Shown in pieces: positions 47,088-55,194 of a stretch of 64,000 bases of DNA (the first letter of the stretch is position 1; every line of letters begins with the position of its first letter). The position numbers were made by a program, and so were the translations under genes. The notes beneath the pieces are model-generated. The model searched no databases. It had not been told where the DNA came from and saw only the letters and a list, made by a program, of their open reading frames with translations. The stretch is from Streptomyces sp. AC555_RSS877 (GTDB lineage Bacteria; Actinomycetota; Actinomycetes; Streptomycetales; Streptomycetaceae): NCBI RefSeq assembly GCF_019049245.1, contig NZ_JAGMUK010000025.1, forward strand, positions 62,001 to 126,000, written 5' to 3'.

Positions 47088-47918
47088 GTGCGCGACGCAG
47101 TGCATCGTCATCTCGGCAAGGTGGTGGCCGGTACGGCCATCGCGGTGGCCTCGACCGCCGCGATGGTCGCCATCACCCTGCCGGGATCGGCGGGGGCGGA
47201 CGAAACGGGTGGTGGACGGGCGGGCAGCCAGTCCACACAGCAAGCGGGACAGGGCCGGGACGAGGGCCAGGAGCAGGGCGCGGCCGTCGCGCCCGGCGTG
47301 GTCGAGCAGGCCCCGGCCGAGGGCGAGAAGGGCAGGGGAAGTGATCCGCTGACGGGCGACGAGATCGAGCGGGTCGAGCAGATAGCCGTGAGCCGGCAGA
47401 TGTTCAACGCGAGCGAGGACGTCGGGGGCGAGCGCGGCCCGCAGCGCCTCACCGTCGACCTCGCCGAACCGGAAGCGGACGAGACCGACGCCACGAACGC
47501 GCCCCGGCGCGCCGACGTGACGTTCTACGACTACCGGGACGACACCCTCGTCACCCGCACCGTCGACCTCGATGCCGGCAAGGTCGTCCGGACCACCGAG
47601 CAGCAGGGTGTGCAGCCGCCGCCGAGCCGGGCCGAGAGCATCGAGGCGGCGAACCTCCTGATCGGCGACCCGCTGGGCGCCGGTCTCAAGGCCGACTACC
47701 AGGACGCCACCGGCAAGGAGCTCACCTCCCCCGACCAGCTGAAGCTGAGCGGTGGCGTCTACCGGGCCACGCCGGGTGCCCAGCCCGCCGCACTGGACAC
47801 GTGCGGTGAGCACCGCTGCGTGCGGTTGTTCCTGAAGGTCAAGAACGGGCCGTGGATCGACACCAGGTCCCTGGTGATCGACCTGAGCGCCCGCAAGGTC
47901 GCCGAGCTCGACCGCTGA
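47088..47918 (+). CDS. Secreted copper amine oxidase N2/N3-domain protein (small subunit of a split oxidase)
   Basis: 276 residues from GTG at 47088 with AGGGGGA 5 bp upstream. Signal peptide 1-38 (GTAIAVASTAAMVAITLPGSAGA), an Asp/Glu/Gln-rich linker, then a region like domains N2 and N3 of copper amine oxidases: RRADVTFYDYRDDTLVTRTVDL, GKVVRTTEQQGVQPPPS and CVRLFLKVKNGPWIDTRSLVIDLSARKV. Single-chain oxidases carry these in front of the catalytic domain; here the catalytic domain is the next gene, 117 bp downstream. The product name tyramine oxidase subunit B is used for such proteins, as I recall. Both chains are secreted and likely pair. Confidence 0.75.
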   Translation: MRDAVHRHLGKVVAGTAIAVASTAAMVAITLPGSAGADETGGGRAGSQSTQQAGQGRDEGQEQGAAVAPGVVEQAPAEGEKGRGSDPLTGDEIERVEQIAVSRQMFNASEDVGGERGPQRLTVDLAEPEADETDATNAPRRADVTFYDYRDDTLVTRTVDLDAGKVVRTTEQQGVQPPPSRAESIEAANLLIGDPLGAGLKADYQDATGKELTSPDQLKLSGGVYRATPGAQPAALDTCGEHRCVRLFLKVKNGPWIDTRSLVIDLSARKVAELDR

Positions 47919-47919
47919 G

Positions 47920-47991
47920 CCGGTCTTCGACCGGTCTTCGACCGGTCTTCGACCGCCATCCGGCCTTCGACCGGTTTTGTCCGGCCTTCGT
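47920..47991 (+). repeat. 11-bp repeat array between the two amine-oxidase genes
   Basis: Three perfect tandem copies of CCGGTCTTCGA (47920-47952), then decayed copies at 47960, 47971 and 47981. Each contains the small dyad GGTC-TTC-GACC, so the spacer RNA can fold into several mini-hairpins. Confidence 0.8.
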
Positions 47992-48035
47992 CCACCTTCC
48001 GTACCTGCATCTCCTGCAAGGGAGTCACTTCCTTC

Positions 48036-49352
48036 ATGCGCGTGAACACCATCAGCCGTGCCCGCAAGCGGCCGGCCGCCCTCGGCCTCGCCGTGGCCGC
48101 GCTGGCCGCCGGCCTGACCACCGGTGCGGGACCGGCCGCCGCCCAGCCGGGAGCGGCCGCCGCGGCGGCGGCCGCCGACTGCAGCGCCGCCTACCGCATC
48201 GAGCGGAAGCTCTCCACCGGAACGACCTGGCGGATGTGCTGGCGCTACGACGGCATGGCCGGCCTCATCCTGGACGACGTCTCCTACCAGCCCAAGGGCG
48301 AGCCCAAGCCGATCAAGGTCCTCAACAGTGCCCGGCTCGGCCAGATCCACGTCCCGTACGACGACGGGAAGGAGGAGTACGACGACCTCACGGGCCAGGA
48401 CTTCGCCAAGGACCTGATGCCGCTGGCGGCGGCCGAGTGTCCCGGCGGCACCATCAAGACCGTCAAGATCCCGGACCAGTACCCGGGCGAGAACCCGAAC
48501 GTCAAGGGCCTGTGCACCACCACGCGCTCCCGCGGCCACGCCTACCGCATGCAGGGCGACACCGGGAACAAGGTCTACCAGGCCCAGGGCAAGGACCTGC
48601 TCGTCTACACGGTCAACCAGGTCGGCTGGTACGAGTACATGACCGAGTGGCGCTTCCAGGACGACGGCACCGTCAACATGAACGTCGGCGCGACCGGCAG
48701 CCTCTCCCCGGTCGACTACGACGCGGGCGACGGGCGCGGCTGGCCCATCGGCAAGGGTGCCAAGGGCAAGGCCACCAGCCACAGCCACAACGCGTTCTGG
48801 CGGCTCGACTTCGCCCTCGACGGCTCCACCAAGAACCGGGTCGAGCAGTTCGACTCGGCCGTCACCACCCGCGGCCGGCTGACCCCGACGACCAAGACCA
48901 CCCGCACCAAGGTCACCAAGGAACGCGCCGGCGACGCCAAGGCCTATCGCTGGTGGCGCATGGTCAGCGCGACCGGAAAGAACAAGGACGGGCACGCGCG
49001 GTCGTACGAGATCGTCCCCGGCCCCACCACCCGCTACCCGGGCCGCGGTTTCACCCAGCACGACGTCTACTTCACCCAGTACAACAAGTGCGAGCTGTTC
49101 GCCAGCAACAACCCGCGCTGCCCCCGGACCCATCCCAAGTCCGTCGACAAGTGGGTGAGCGGGCAGACCCTCACCCACCCCGTGACCTGGGTGAACGTCG
49201 GCTTCCACCACATAGCCCGGGACGAGGACCAGCAGCCCATGCCGGTCCACTGGCAGGGCTTCTCCATCGCCCCACGTGACGTCACCGCTATGAATCCGCT
49301 CACTCCGCCCGCCCTCGCCGGGGAGAACGGGGCTCCGACGGACGGTAGTTGA
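48036..49352 (+). CDS. Secreted copper amine oxidase catalytic-domain protein
   Basis: 438 residues; signal peptide 1-47 with an Ala-rich end. Copper ligands: His249-Ser-His251 (SHSHNAFWRLDFALDG) and probably His392 (FHHIARDEDQQPMPVHW). The topaquinone precursor is probably Tyr199 in VGWYEYMTEWRFQDDG, which lines up with GNYEYLVYWRF of classical enzymes; the usual Asn before Tyr is Trp. The catalytic base is uncertain (an Asp around 116-122). It lacks the N2/N3 domains, which are in the gene upstream. It should oxidise primary amines to aldehydes outside the cell if topaquinone forms. Confidence 0.8.
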   Translation: MRVNTISRARKRPAALGLAVAALAAGLTTGAGPAAAQPGAAAAAAAADCSAAYRIERKLSTGTTWRMCWRYDGMAGLILDDVSYQPKGEPKPIKVLNSARLGQIHVPYDDGKEEYDDLTGQDFAKDLMPLAAAECPGGTIKTVKIPDQYPGENPNVKGLCTTTRSRGHAYRMQGDTGNKVYQAQGKDLLVYTVNQVGWYEYMTEWRFQDDGTVNMNVGATGSLSPVDYDAGDGRGWPIGKGAKGKATSHSHNAFWRLDFALDGSTKNRVEQFDSAVTTRGRLTPTTKTTRTKVTKERAGDAKAYRWWRMVSATGKNKDGHARSYEIVPGPTTRYPGRGFTQHDVYFTQYNKCELFASNNPRCPRTHPKSVDKWVSGQTLTHPVTWVNVGFHHIARDEDQQPMPVHWQGFSIAPRDVTAMNPLTPPALAGENGAPTDGS

Positions 49353-49454
49353 GAAACGACCTGTCCATCCGGCTGCACCGCCGACCGCTCCCGGAGTACC
49401 CTTCCTTGATCGTTGGCACGGGGAGTGCTCGGGGGAGCGGAAGGCGGTGCGCGG

Positions 49455-50696
49455 GTGGGCTCGGGAGGGCTGGAGTTGCCCCCTGGTGACGAGGGTCACG
49501 AGGGGAACTCCGCAGACGCCCCGCCCGGCACGGTGTCCCTGGCACGGCCGATGGACGCGGGTGCCACCATCGGGCCGGAGCTGGACTGGGACGCCGACGC
49601 CTGGCGCGAGGTCCGTACCCGCGCCCAGCGTGCCGGTCGGGCCTACATCTGGCTGAACCTCGTCGAACAGCGGCTGCGGGCCGTCGTGGCCGCCGTGCTG
49701 CGCCCCATCTACGAACCCGTCCACGGCGACGAGTGGGTGGTCGCCGCGGCCGGACCCGCCGGCCAGGAGTGGGTGCAGCGCGCGGTCGCCGTACGCGAAG
49801 TCAGCCGCCGCAAGGGCTACCTGCTCGACCCGGCCGACGACAACGTCCTCAGCTTCCTCACCCTCCCGCAGCTGCGGGAGCTGATGGTGCAGCACTGGCC
49901 GTGCTTCGAGCCGTACTTCGACGAGCGCCGGGACGTCGAACTCGCCCTGGACGAGCTCGAGGTCACCCGGAACGTCGTCTCACGCAACAGAGCCCTGTCC
50001 GAGGCCGTCCTGGGCCAGGCCGAGCGGGCCTCCGCCCGGCTCCTGGAGATACTCGGCACGGCCGGCGACGTGCCCTCCGCCCGCCGGCTCCCCGTCGACG
50101 CGGTCGAGGACCTCGTCGGCGACCGGTACGGGGACGTGGTCGCCGTGCACTCCGACCGGGTGCGGCTGATGCGCCAGTTCCCCGCCGAGGACATCTTCGG
50201 CAGCGCCCGCCGGCTCGACGCCGTCGGCATCGGCCTCAACCTGCTCGTGCAGAACTTCTCCGGCCGCCGCCTGGTGCGCCTGGCCGAGTCCGGCTGCCGG
50301 GTACGGCTGCTGTTCCTCAACCCGGCCTCCAGCGCGGTCAAGCGGCGCGAGCGCGAACTCGGCATCAAACGGGGCGAGATGAGCCGCGCGGTCGAGATGA
50401 ACATCCTGCACATGCGCCGGGTGCGCTCCAAACTGCGCGACCCCGGGGCCTTCGAGATCCAGGTCTACGACGAGACGCCCCGCTTCACGGCGTACCTCGT
50501 CGACGGTGACGGCGCGGACGGCATCGCCGTGGTGCAGTCCTATCTGCGGCGCTCGCGGGGCATGGAGGCGCCGGTGCTGGTCCTGCGCGGCGGGAGCAAG
50601 CTGGTCAGGTCGGGCGAAGCCGACGAGGCCGGTCTCTTCCCGACCTATCGCGAGGAGTTCGAGGTGGCCTGGGCGGATTCACGGCCGGTGTCCTGA
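49455..50696 (+). CDS. SAV2148 family HEPN domain-containing protein
   Basis: 413 residues from GTG at 49455 (GGAAGG 9 bp upstream; MGSGGLELPPGDEGHEGNS matches the family start). The HEPN-like helical region is in the N-terminal half (WREVRTRAQRAGRAYIWLNLVEQRLRAVV), followed by long conserved stretches (VQHWPCFEPYFDERRDVELAL, AVEDLVGDRYGDVVAVHSDR) and a C-terminal phospholipase-D-like/effector half (GCRVRLLFLNPASSAVKRRERELG). Very strongly conserved in Streptomyces yet without known function. HEPN domains often bind or cut RNA, but no R-x4-6-H motif is obvious here. Confidence 0.87.
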   Translation: MGSGGLELPPGDEGHEGNSADAPPGTVSLARPMDAGATIGPELDWDADAWREVRTRAQRAGRAYIWLNLVEQRLRAVVAAVLRPIYEPVHGDEWVVAAAGPAGQEWVQRAVAVREVSRRKGYLLDPADDNVLSFLTLPQLRELMVQHWPCFEPYFDERRDVELALDELEVTRNVVSRNRALSEAVLGQAERASARLLEILGTAGDVPSARRLPVDAVEDLVGDRYGDVVAVHSDRVRLMRQFPAEDIFGSARRLDAVGIGLNLLVQNFSGRRLVRLAESGCRVRLLFLNPASSAVKRRERELGIKRGEMSRAVEMNILHMRRVRSKLRDPGAFEIQVYDETPRFTAYLVDGDGADGIAVVQSYLRRSRGMEAPVLVLRGGSKLVRSGEADEAGLFPTYREEFEVAWADSRPVS

Positions 50697-50807
50697 ACTG
50701 TCCCCCCGCGCAAGCCCGTAAGCGGAATGCGGTCCTCGGATTGTCAGTGGCCCATGGGATCGTGGAGACCACTGGGGGAAAGCACCACCAAGAAGGGGGG
50801 ACCACCC

Positions 50808-51530
50808 ATGGGCTGGCACCGGGAGCTGCTGATCGGCTTCGACCTGGAGACCACGGGAACCGATCCGCGCGAGGCGCGCATCGTCACGGCGGCCGTGATC
50901 GAGGTCAGGGACGGGCAGCCCCTCGGGCGCCGGGAGTGGCTGGCGGATCCGGGCGTGGAGATCCCGGCGGACGCGGTGGCCGTGCACGGCATCAGCAATG
51001 AGCGCGCGAGTGCCGAGGGCCGCCCGGCCGACCAGGTCGCGGACACGGTCGCCGACGTCCTCGTGGCGTACTGGAAGACGGGCGTACCGGTCGTCGCCTA
51101 CAACGCGGCCTTCGACCTGACCCTGCTCTCCGCGGAACTGCGCAGGCACGGCCTGCCGTCCCTGCGGGACCGCCTCGGCGGCGTCGACCCGGCCCCGGTC
51201 GTCGACCCGTACACCATCGACCGCTGGGCCGACCGCTACCGCCGAGGCAAACGCAACCTCGAAGCGGTCTGCACGGAGTACGGCGTCCGGCTCGACGCCG
51301 CCCACGACGCCTCGGCCGACGCCCTCGCCGCGGCCCGGCTGGCATGCGCGATAGCCGGCCGCCACCCCAAGGTCGCGGGCCTCGGTCCGGCGGAACTGCA
51401 CCGCCGCCAGATCGAGTGGTACGCCGAGTGGGCGGCGGACTTCCAGAGTTTCCTGCGCCGCAAGGGCGAGACGGACGCGGTGGTGGACGGCACCTGGCCG
51501 CTGCGGGAACTCGCGGACGAGCCGGTCTGA
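50808..51530 (+). CDS. DEDDh 3'-5' exonuclease (DnaQ-like)
   Basis: 240 residues from ATG at 50808 with GAAGGGGGG 7 bp upstream. Exo I is GFDLETTGTDP (Asp, Glu), exo II is VVAYNAAFDLTLL, exo III is DAAHDASADALAAARL with His and Asp. All four acidic residues and the His are present, so it should be an active Mg-dependent nuclease. Other actinobacterial genomes carry it as a stand-alone protein of unknown DNA or RNA target. It ends 8 bp before the converging YbaK gene. Confidence 0.9.
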   Translation: MGWHRELLIGFDLETTGTDPREARIVTAAVIEVRDGQPLGRREWLADPGVEIPADAVAVHGISNERASAEGRPADQVADTVADVLVAYWKTGVPVVAYNAAFDLTLLSAELRRHGLPSLRDRLGGVDPAPVVDPYTIDRWADRYRRGKRNLEAVCTEYGVRLDAAHDASADALAAARLACAIAGRHPKVAGLGPAELHRRQIEWYAEWAADFQSFLRRKGETDAVVDGTWPLRELADEPV

Positions 51531-51538
51531 CCCGGGCG

Positions 51539-52036
51539 TCACGCCTCGACGGGGCCCGCGATGCGCTCCACCCGGGGCCGGGCGACCCGCTCGTAGTCGG
51601 CACCCGAGACGACCAGGGACCGGTCCAGCCGGGCCGCGTTGAAGTACAGCCTGGGCTGTGCCACCACGTCCGGGTCGGCGATGACTTCGAGGTCGGGATC
51701 GAAGCTGAAGGGGAGGACCGTGCCGGGCACCGCGCGGGCCAGCCGCTCGGCCGTCTCCGCATCGCTGAAACCGACATACCGGGCGTCGAACAGCACGCGG
51801 ACGGCGCCCAGATCCACCCGGCGGTCTCCGGGGACGACCGCGAGGACGTGGCGGGTGGTGCGCCGGTCCACCTTGACCCGCAACACGATGCACTTCGCGG
51901 CCTGGGAGGCGGGGTGTCCGCGCAGCGCGCAGACCTTGTCGGTGGTGCCCTCGGGCTCGTGGTCGATGACGTGGTGGTCGACGGAGGCGGTGTCGAGCAG
52001 GGAGATCAGGTGCTCGTAAGTGTCGTGGCCGGACAT
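51539..52036 (-). CDS. YbaK/EbsC-type aminoacyl-tRNA deacylase
   Basis: 165 residues from ATG at 52036 with AAAGGAA 6 bp upstream. YbaK domain residues: HPASQAAKCIVLRV (containing the functional Lys), DLGAVRVLFDARYVGFSDAETAERL and PGTVLPFSFD. Such proteins hydrolyse mischarged Cys- or Ala-tRNA(Pro). The substrate here cannot be read. The gene overlaps the EamA exporter gene by 31 bp, so both probably come from the promoter at 52984-53076 facing the LysR gene. Confidence 0.87.
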   Translation of the reverse strand: MSGHDTYEHLISLLDTASVDHHVIDHEPEGTTDKVCALRGHPASQAAKCIVLRVKVDRRTTRHVLAVVPGDRRVDLGAVRVLFDARYVGFSDAETAERLARAVPGTVLPFSFDPDLEVIADPDVVAQPRLYFNAARLDRSLVVSGADYERVARPRVERIAGPVEA

Positions 52037-52983
52037 GGGGGTTCCTTTGCGGTCGGGGAGGAGGTGGCCGCGGGCGCGGAGGCCTTCTGTGTCGTCGTCC
52101 GGTGGTGGCGTTCCACGGCCTGCCCCCAGTAGGTGCCGGCGACCATCAGGGCCGCACCGAGGCCGGTCACCGGCGTGAAGTGCTCCCCCGCGAGGGCGAT
52201 GCCCACCGCGGCGGCCCAGATCGGCTCGGTGCCCAGCAGAAGGCTGGCCCGGCTGGCGGAGGTGCGCTGGACCGCCCAGGTCTGGGCGAGGAAGGCGAAC
52301 ACACTGCAGAACAGGGCGAGATAGACCAGCTGCGTCCAGGTCGCGGCGTCGGTGCGGGCCAGTGCCGGCAGTTCGCGCGCGGCCGGTGCCAGGAACAGGG
52401 CCGAGCCGACGAGGGTCTGCACCGTGGTCAGGTGCAGGGGACGTATCGCGCGGCCCGCGGTGAGCCGGCCCACGAGCGCCACGTGCGCCGCCCGGACGAA
52501 CGCCGCGGCCAGCATCAGCAGGTCGCCGAGGCGGGGCGCGTGGAAGCCGTTGCCGGACATGAGGAGCCCGACGGCCAGGACGCACACGCCGGCCGCGACG
52601 TAGAAGGCGGGAGGCAGACCGCCCCGGTGGCCCGTGCGGTCGAGGAAAGGGGTGAGGACGATGGTCAGGCTGATGATCAGCCCCGCGTTGGCGGCGGTGG
52701 TGTGGGCGACACCGTACGTCTCCACGACCAGGACGGCGGCCTGGGTGAGGCCGAGCGGCACGCCGACCCGGAGTTCGTCGCGGGTCCAGCGGCGGGAGCG
52801 GTGGCGTGACCCGGCGCGGGAGGCGACGAGCCCGAGACAGGCGAGTGCGGACAGGGCGTACCGCACGAAGAGGACCAGCAGGACGGGGAGGGCGGCGGTG
52901 GCGGTCTGGGCGGACAGATAACTGGAACCCCAGACGAGCGCGACCAGGAGGAGTACCGCATCGGTACGGCGGGCGTCGGACAC
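52006..52983 (-). CDS. EamA/DMT family transporter
   Basis: 325 residues from GTG at 52983 (VSDARRTDAVLLL); GTG at 52998 is also possible and neither has a good ribosome site. Ten hydrophobic helices in two EamA repeats (LLLVALVWGSSYLSAQTA; LLMLAAAFVRAAHVALVGRLTA). RhaT/YdcZ-like exporters of this group expel amino acids or other metabolites. Divergent LysR gene at 53077 likely controls it. The C-terminal tail (about 25 residues) is Thr/Ala/Pro-rich. Confidence 0.88.
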   Translation of the reverse strand: MSDARRTDAVLLLVALVWGSSYLSAQTATAALPVLLVLFVRYALSALACLGLVASRAGSRHRSRRWTRDELRVGVPLGLTQAAVLVVETYGVAHTTAANAGLIISLTIVLTPFLDRTGHRGGLPPAFYVAAGVCVLAVGLLMSGNGFHAPRLGDLLMLAAAFVRAAHVALVGRLTAGRAIRPLHLTTVQTLVGSALFLAPAARELPALARTDAATWTQLVYLALFCSVFAFLAQTWAVQRTSASRASLLLGTEPIWAAAVGIALAGEHFTPVTGLGAALMVAGTYWGQAVERHHRTTTQKASAPAATSSPTAKEPPCPATTLTST

Positions 52984-53030
52984 CTGCCCACCGTGCACCG
53001 GGACGCCGCTGAAGCCCAGAGCCACCTTCT

Positions 53031-53044
53031 TAAAGGATCTTTTA
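53031..53044. promoter_or_regulatory. AT-rich near-palindrome in the EamA/LysR divergent promoter
   Basis: TAAAGGATCTTTTA pairs at 12 of 14 positions and is strikingly AT-rich here. It is a candidate LysR recognition site midway between the two start codons. Confidence 0.5.
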
Positions 53045-53053
53045 GCAGGCCTA

Positions 53054-53071
53054 CAGTGTCCTTCTACACTG
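53054..53071. promoter_or_regulatory. Perfect inverted repeat abutting the LysR start codon
   Basis: CAGTGT-CCTTCT-ACACTG ends 5 bp before the ATG at 53077 and includes a TACACT -10-like hexamer. A protein bound here would block lysR transcription or translation. Confidence 0.5.
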
Positions 53072-53076
53072 ACGGG

Positions 53077-53988
53077 ATGGACGAACGGCAGTTGCGGATC
53101 CTGCGGGAGCTCGGTGAGCTGGGCAGCGTCACCGCGGTCGCCGAGGCGCTGCTGGTGACACCGTCGGCGATCTCGCAGCAGCTGCGGCTGCTGCAGCGTT
53201 CGATCCCGGTGCCGCTGACCGAGCGCGAGGGGCGGCGGCTGGTGCTCACCGACGCCGGGAAGGCGCTGGCGGGCGCGGCCGTGGAGGTGGAGACGGCGCT
53301 GGCGCGCGCCCGGCACACGGTCGAGGAGTTCGTGGGGCGGCCGGACGGCGAGGTGTCGGTGGCCGCCTTCCACAGCGCGGGTGCGGCCTTCTTCCCGCTG
53401 CTGCTGCGCGCCTTCGCCGGCCCCGGCCATCCGGTGCTCGCGCTCGCCGACCAGGACGTCGCGCAGGACGACTTCCCGCGGCTGACCCGCGAGTACGACA
53501 TCGTGCTGGCCCACCGCCTGGACCACGCCCCGCCGTGGCCGCGCGCGGTGACCGCAACGACGTTGCTGCGCGAGCCGCTGGACGTGGCCATGCCCGCGGA
53601 CCATCCGCTCGCCGCCAAGCGGCGGCTGACCCCGGGCGACGTGGCCGACGAGCCGTGGATCGCCGTGCACGAGGGCTTCCCGGTGCGGGCGACCGTCGAG
53701 GCGATCGCCGCGGCGGCGGGGCGACGGCTCCAGCTGGCCCACACCATCAACGAGTTCTCGGTGGCAGCGGAGGCGGTGGCCGCGGGCGGCGGCATCGCGC
53801 TGATGCCGCGCTGGACGATGCGCCCGCACCCCGCCCTGGTCCTGAGACCGCTCAGCGGGGTGCAGGCGAGTCGGCACATCGACGCCCTGCACCGCCCGGA
53901 ACGCGCGGCACGCAGAGCGGTCCGCACAGTCCTGACGGAACTACAACAAGCGGCAAGAACCATCCAGAGCGGGAACACAACGCCCTGA
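53077..53988 (+). CDS. LysR family transcriptional regulator
   Basis: 303 residues from ATG at 53077. HTH at about 3-60 (LRILRELGELGSVTAVAEALLVTPSAISQQLRLLQRSI), effector domain 90-295 with DVAMPADHPLAAK and SVAAEAVAAGGGIALMPRW. The short spacing to the divergent EamA exporter (93 bp) and two palindromes there mark the typical LysR/exporter arrangement. Inducer unknown, possibly the exported compound. Confidence 0.9.
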   Translation: MDERQLRILRELGELGSVTAVAEALLVTPSAISQQLRLLQRSIPVPLTEREGRRLVLTDAGKALAGAAVEVETALARARHTVEEFVGRPDGEVSVAAFHSAGAAFFPLLLRAFAGPGHPVLALADQDVAQDDFPRLTREYDIVLAHRLDHAPPWPRAVTATTLLREPLDVAMPADHPLAAKRRLTPGDVADEPWIAVHEGFPVRATVEAIAAAAGRRLQLAHTINEFSVAAEAVAAGGGIALMPRWTMRPHPALVLRPLSGVQASRHIDALHRPERAARRAVRTVLTELQQAARTIQSGNTTP

Positions 53989-54068
53989 AGGGGCGCGGGA
54001 CTGTGTTGATATGCGGCTCCGCCGCGTGGGCGCGACCAGCCCCAGCGGACCCGCAGCCGCCCGAAGGC
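53988..54068. repeat. Common Streptomyces intergenic repeat-like element
   Basis: Begins AAGGGGCGCGGGACTGTG and contains the dyads GGGGC/GCCCC (53990-53994, 54039-54043) and GCGGC-TCC-GCCGC, then GGACCCGCAGCCGCCCG. I recall this kind of element as recurring between Streptomyces genes. It may also end lysR transcription. Confidence 0.45.
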
Positions 54069-54092
54069 ATCAAGCCCGGAGTCAACAGGCGC

Positions 54093-54956
54093 TCAGAACG
54101 GATACCACCGCACCGTCTCGTCCCCGTCCCGCAACGACCCCACCCGCCGCTCGAACTCCACCCGCGCCTTCGGACTGCTCGGCGCATGCTGAGCCACCCA
54201 CGCACAGCTGGCCGTTTCCCGGGCGCCCCGCAGCACCGAACACCCTGACCACGCCCGCACGTCCCAGCCGTACACCTCGGTGAACGAGTCGTACGCCTCG
54301 GTCGGCAGGCCGTAGCGGTCGTGGGACAGCGCCATCACCACCAGATCGTGCTCCCGGAGATCCCCGGAGAAGGTCTCCAGGTCCACCAGCACCGGCCCGT
54401 CCGGCCCCACATGGACGTTGCGGGGGAGTGCGTCGCCATGGATGGGCCCCGGCGGCAGGTGGGGCGTCAGCGCAGCCGCGGCCGTGGCGAACCCGTCGCG
54501 GCGCTCGCGCAGATACGCCGCGTCGGCCGGGTCGATCGCGTCGCCCGCCAGGCGCAGCCAGCGCTCCACGCCTCCCAGCAGCTCGCGGGGCGGCAGGGTG
54601 AAGGCGGGGGAGGGCAGGGCGTGGACGGACCGGAGCAATTCGGCCAAATCCCGGGGCTCGGCCGGCCGTACCGGATCGGGCAGCCGGTGCCACACCGTCA
54701 CCGGGTGCCCCTCGACCAGCAGCGCCTTGGACTCGGCGGCCCGGACCGCGGGCAGGCCCGCCTCCTCCAGCCACGCCGCGATGTCGAGTTCGCGGCGGGC
54801 ACGGTCGAGGAGTTCGGCGTCGCGGCCCACCTTGACGACCAGGGCACCGGCGGCGAACACCGCGTTCTCGCCCAGGGCGAGCAGTCGCGCCTGCCGCGCC
54901 GGGCCGGGCAGCACACCCGCCGCGGCCAGTACCTCCCGTGCCCGTGCCTCGTCCAT
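54093..54956 (-). CDS. Aminoglycoside-phosphotransferase family protein
   Basis: 287 residues from ATG at 54956 (GGAGG 10 bp upstream). The kinase-like fold shows a nucleotide-site Lys in GALVVKVGRD, the intact catalytic loop PIHGDALPRNVHV (Asp, Asn) and the metal segment VLVDLETFSGD. Unlike the paralog at 35222 it retains all catalytic residues. Substrate unknown; real members range from antibiotic to small-metabolite kinases. It is divergent from the sugar importer, with a 238-bp gap. Confidence 0.82.
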   Translation of the reverse strand: MDEARAREVLAAAGVLPGPARQARLLALGENAVFAAGALVVKVGRDAELLDRARRELDIAAWLEEAGLPAVRAAESKALLVEGHPVTVWHRLPDPVRPAEPRDLAELLRSVHALPSPAFTLPPRELLGGVERWLRLAGDAIDPADAAYLRERRDGFATAAAALTPHLPPGPIHGDALPRNVHVGPDGPVLVDLETFSGDLREHDLVVMALSHDRYGLPTEAYDSFTEVYGWDVRAWSGCSVLRGARETASCAWVAQHAPSSPKARVEFERRVGSLRDGDETVRWYPF

Positions 54957-55063
54957 GCGTCCGCCTCCGTGTCCGTCCTCGATGTGCCGGATGCGGCGGT
55001 TCGCTCCGCGCCCGCTGCCGCACACGCCGTCGAGTTCCCGCCATCCGTCGGCCAGTCTCGCAT

Positions 55064-55122
55064 TCGCACAGGTCGGACCGTGTGCGAGGTGCCTTGACGG
55101 CGTACAGGGCCTTCACGACCAT
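55064..55122 (+). promoter_or_regulatory. Operator-promoter of the sugar ABC operon
   Basis: Inverted repeat TCGCACA (55064-55070) / TGTGCGA (55081-55087) followed by TTGACG (55094-55099), 17-bp spacer and GACCAT (55117-55122). The repeat just upstream of the -35 suits a LacI- or ROK-type regulator, which is not encoded here. Confidence 0.5.
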
Positions 55123-55194
55123 GACGAGGGCCCGCGCCGGGGCGGGGCCTGTCCGACGAACCCTCGTCGCGAGCCGCGCGAAGGAGCCGATCAC

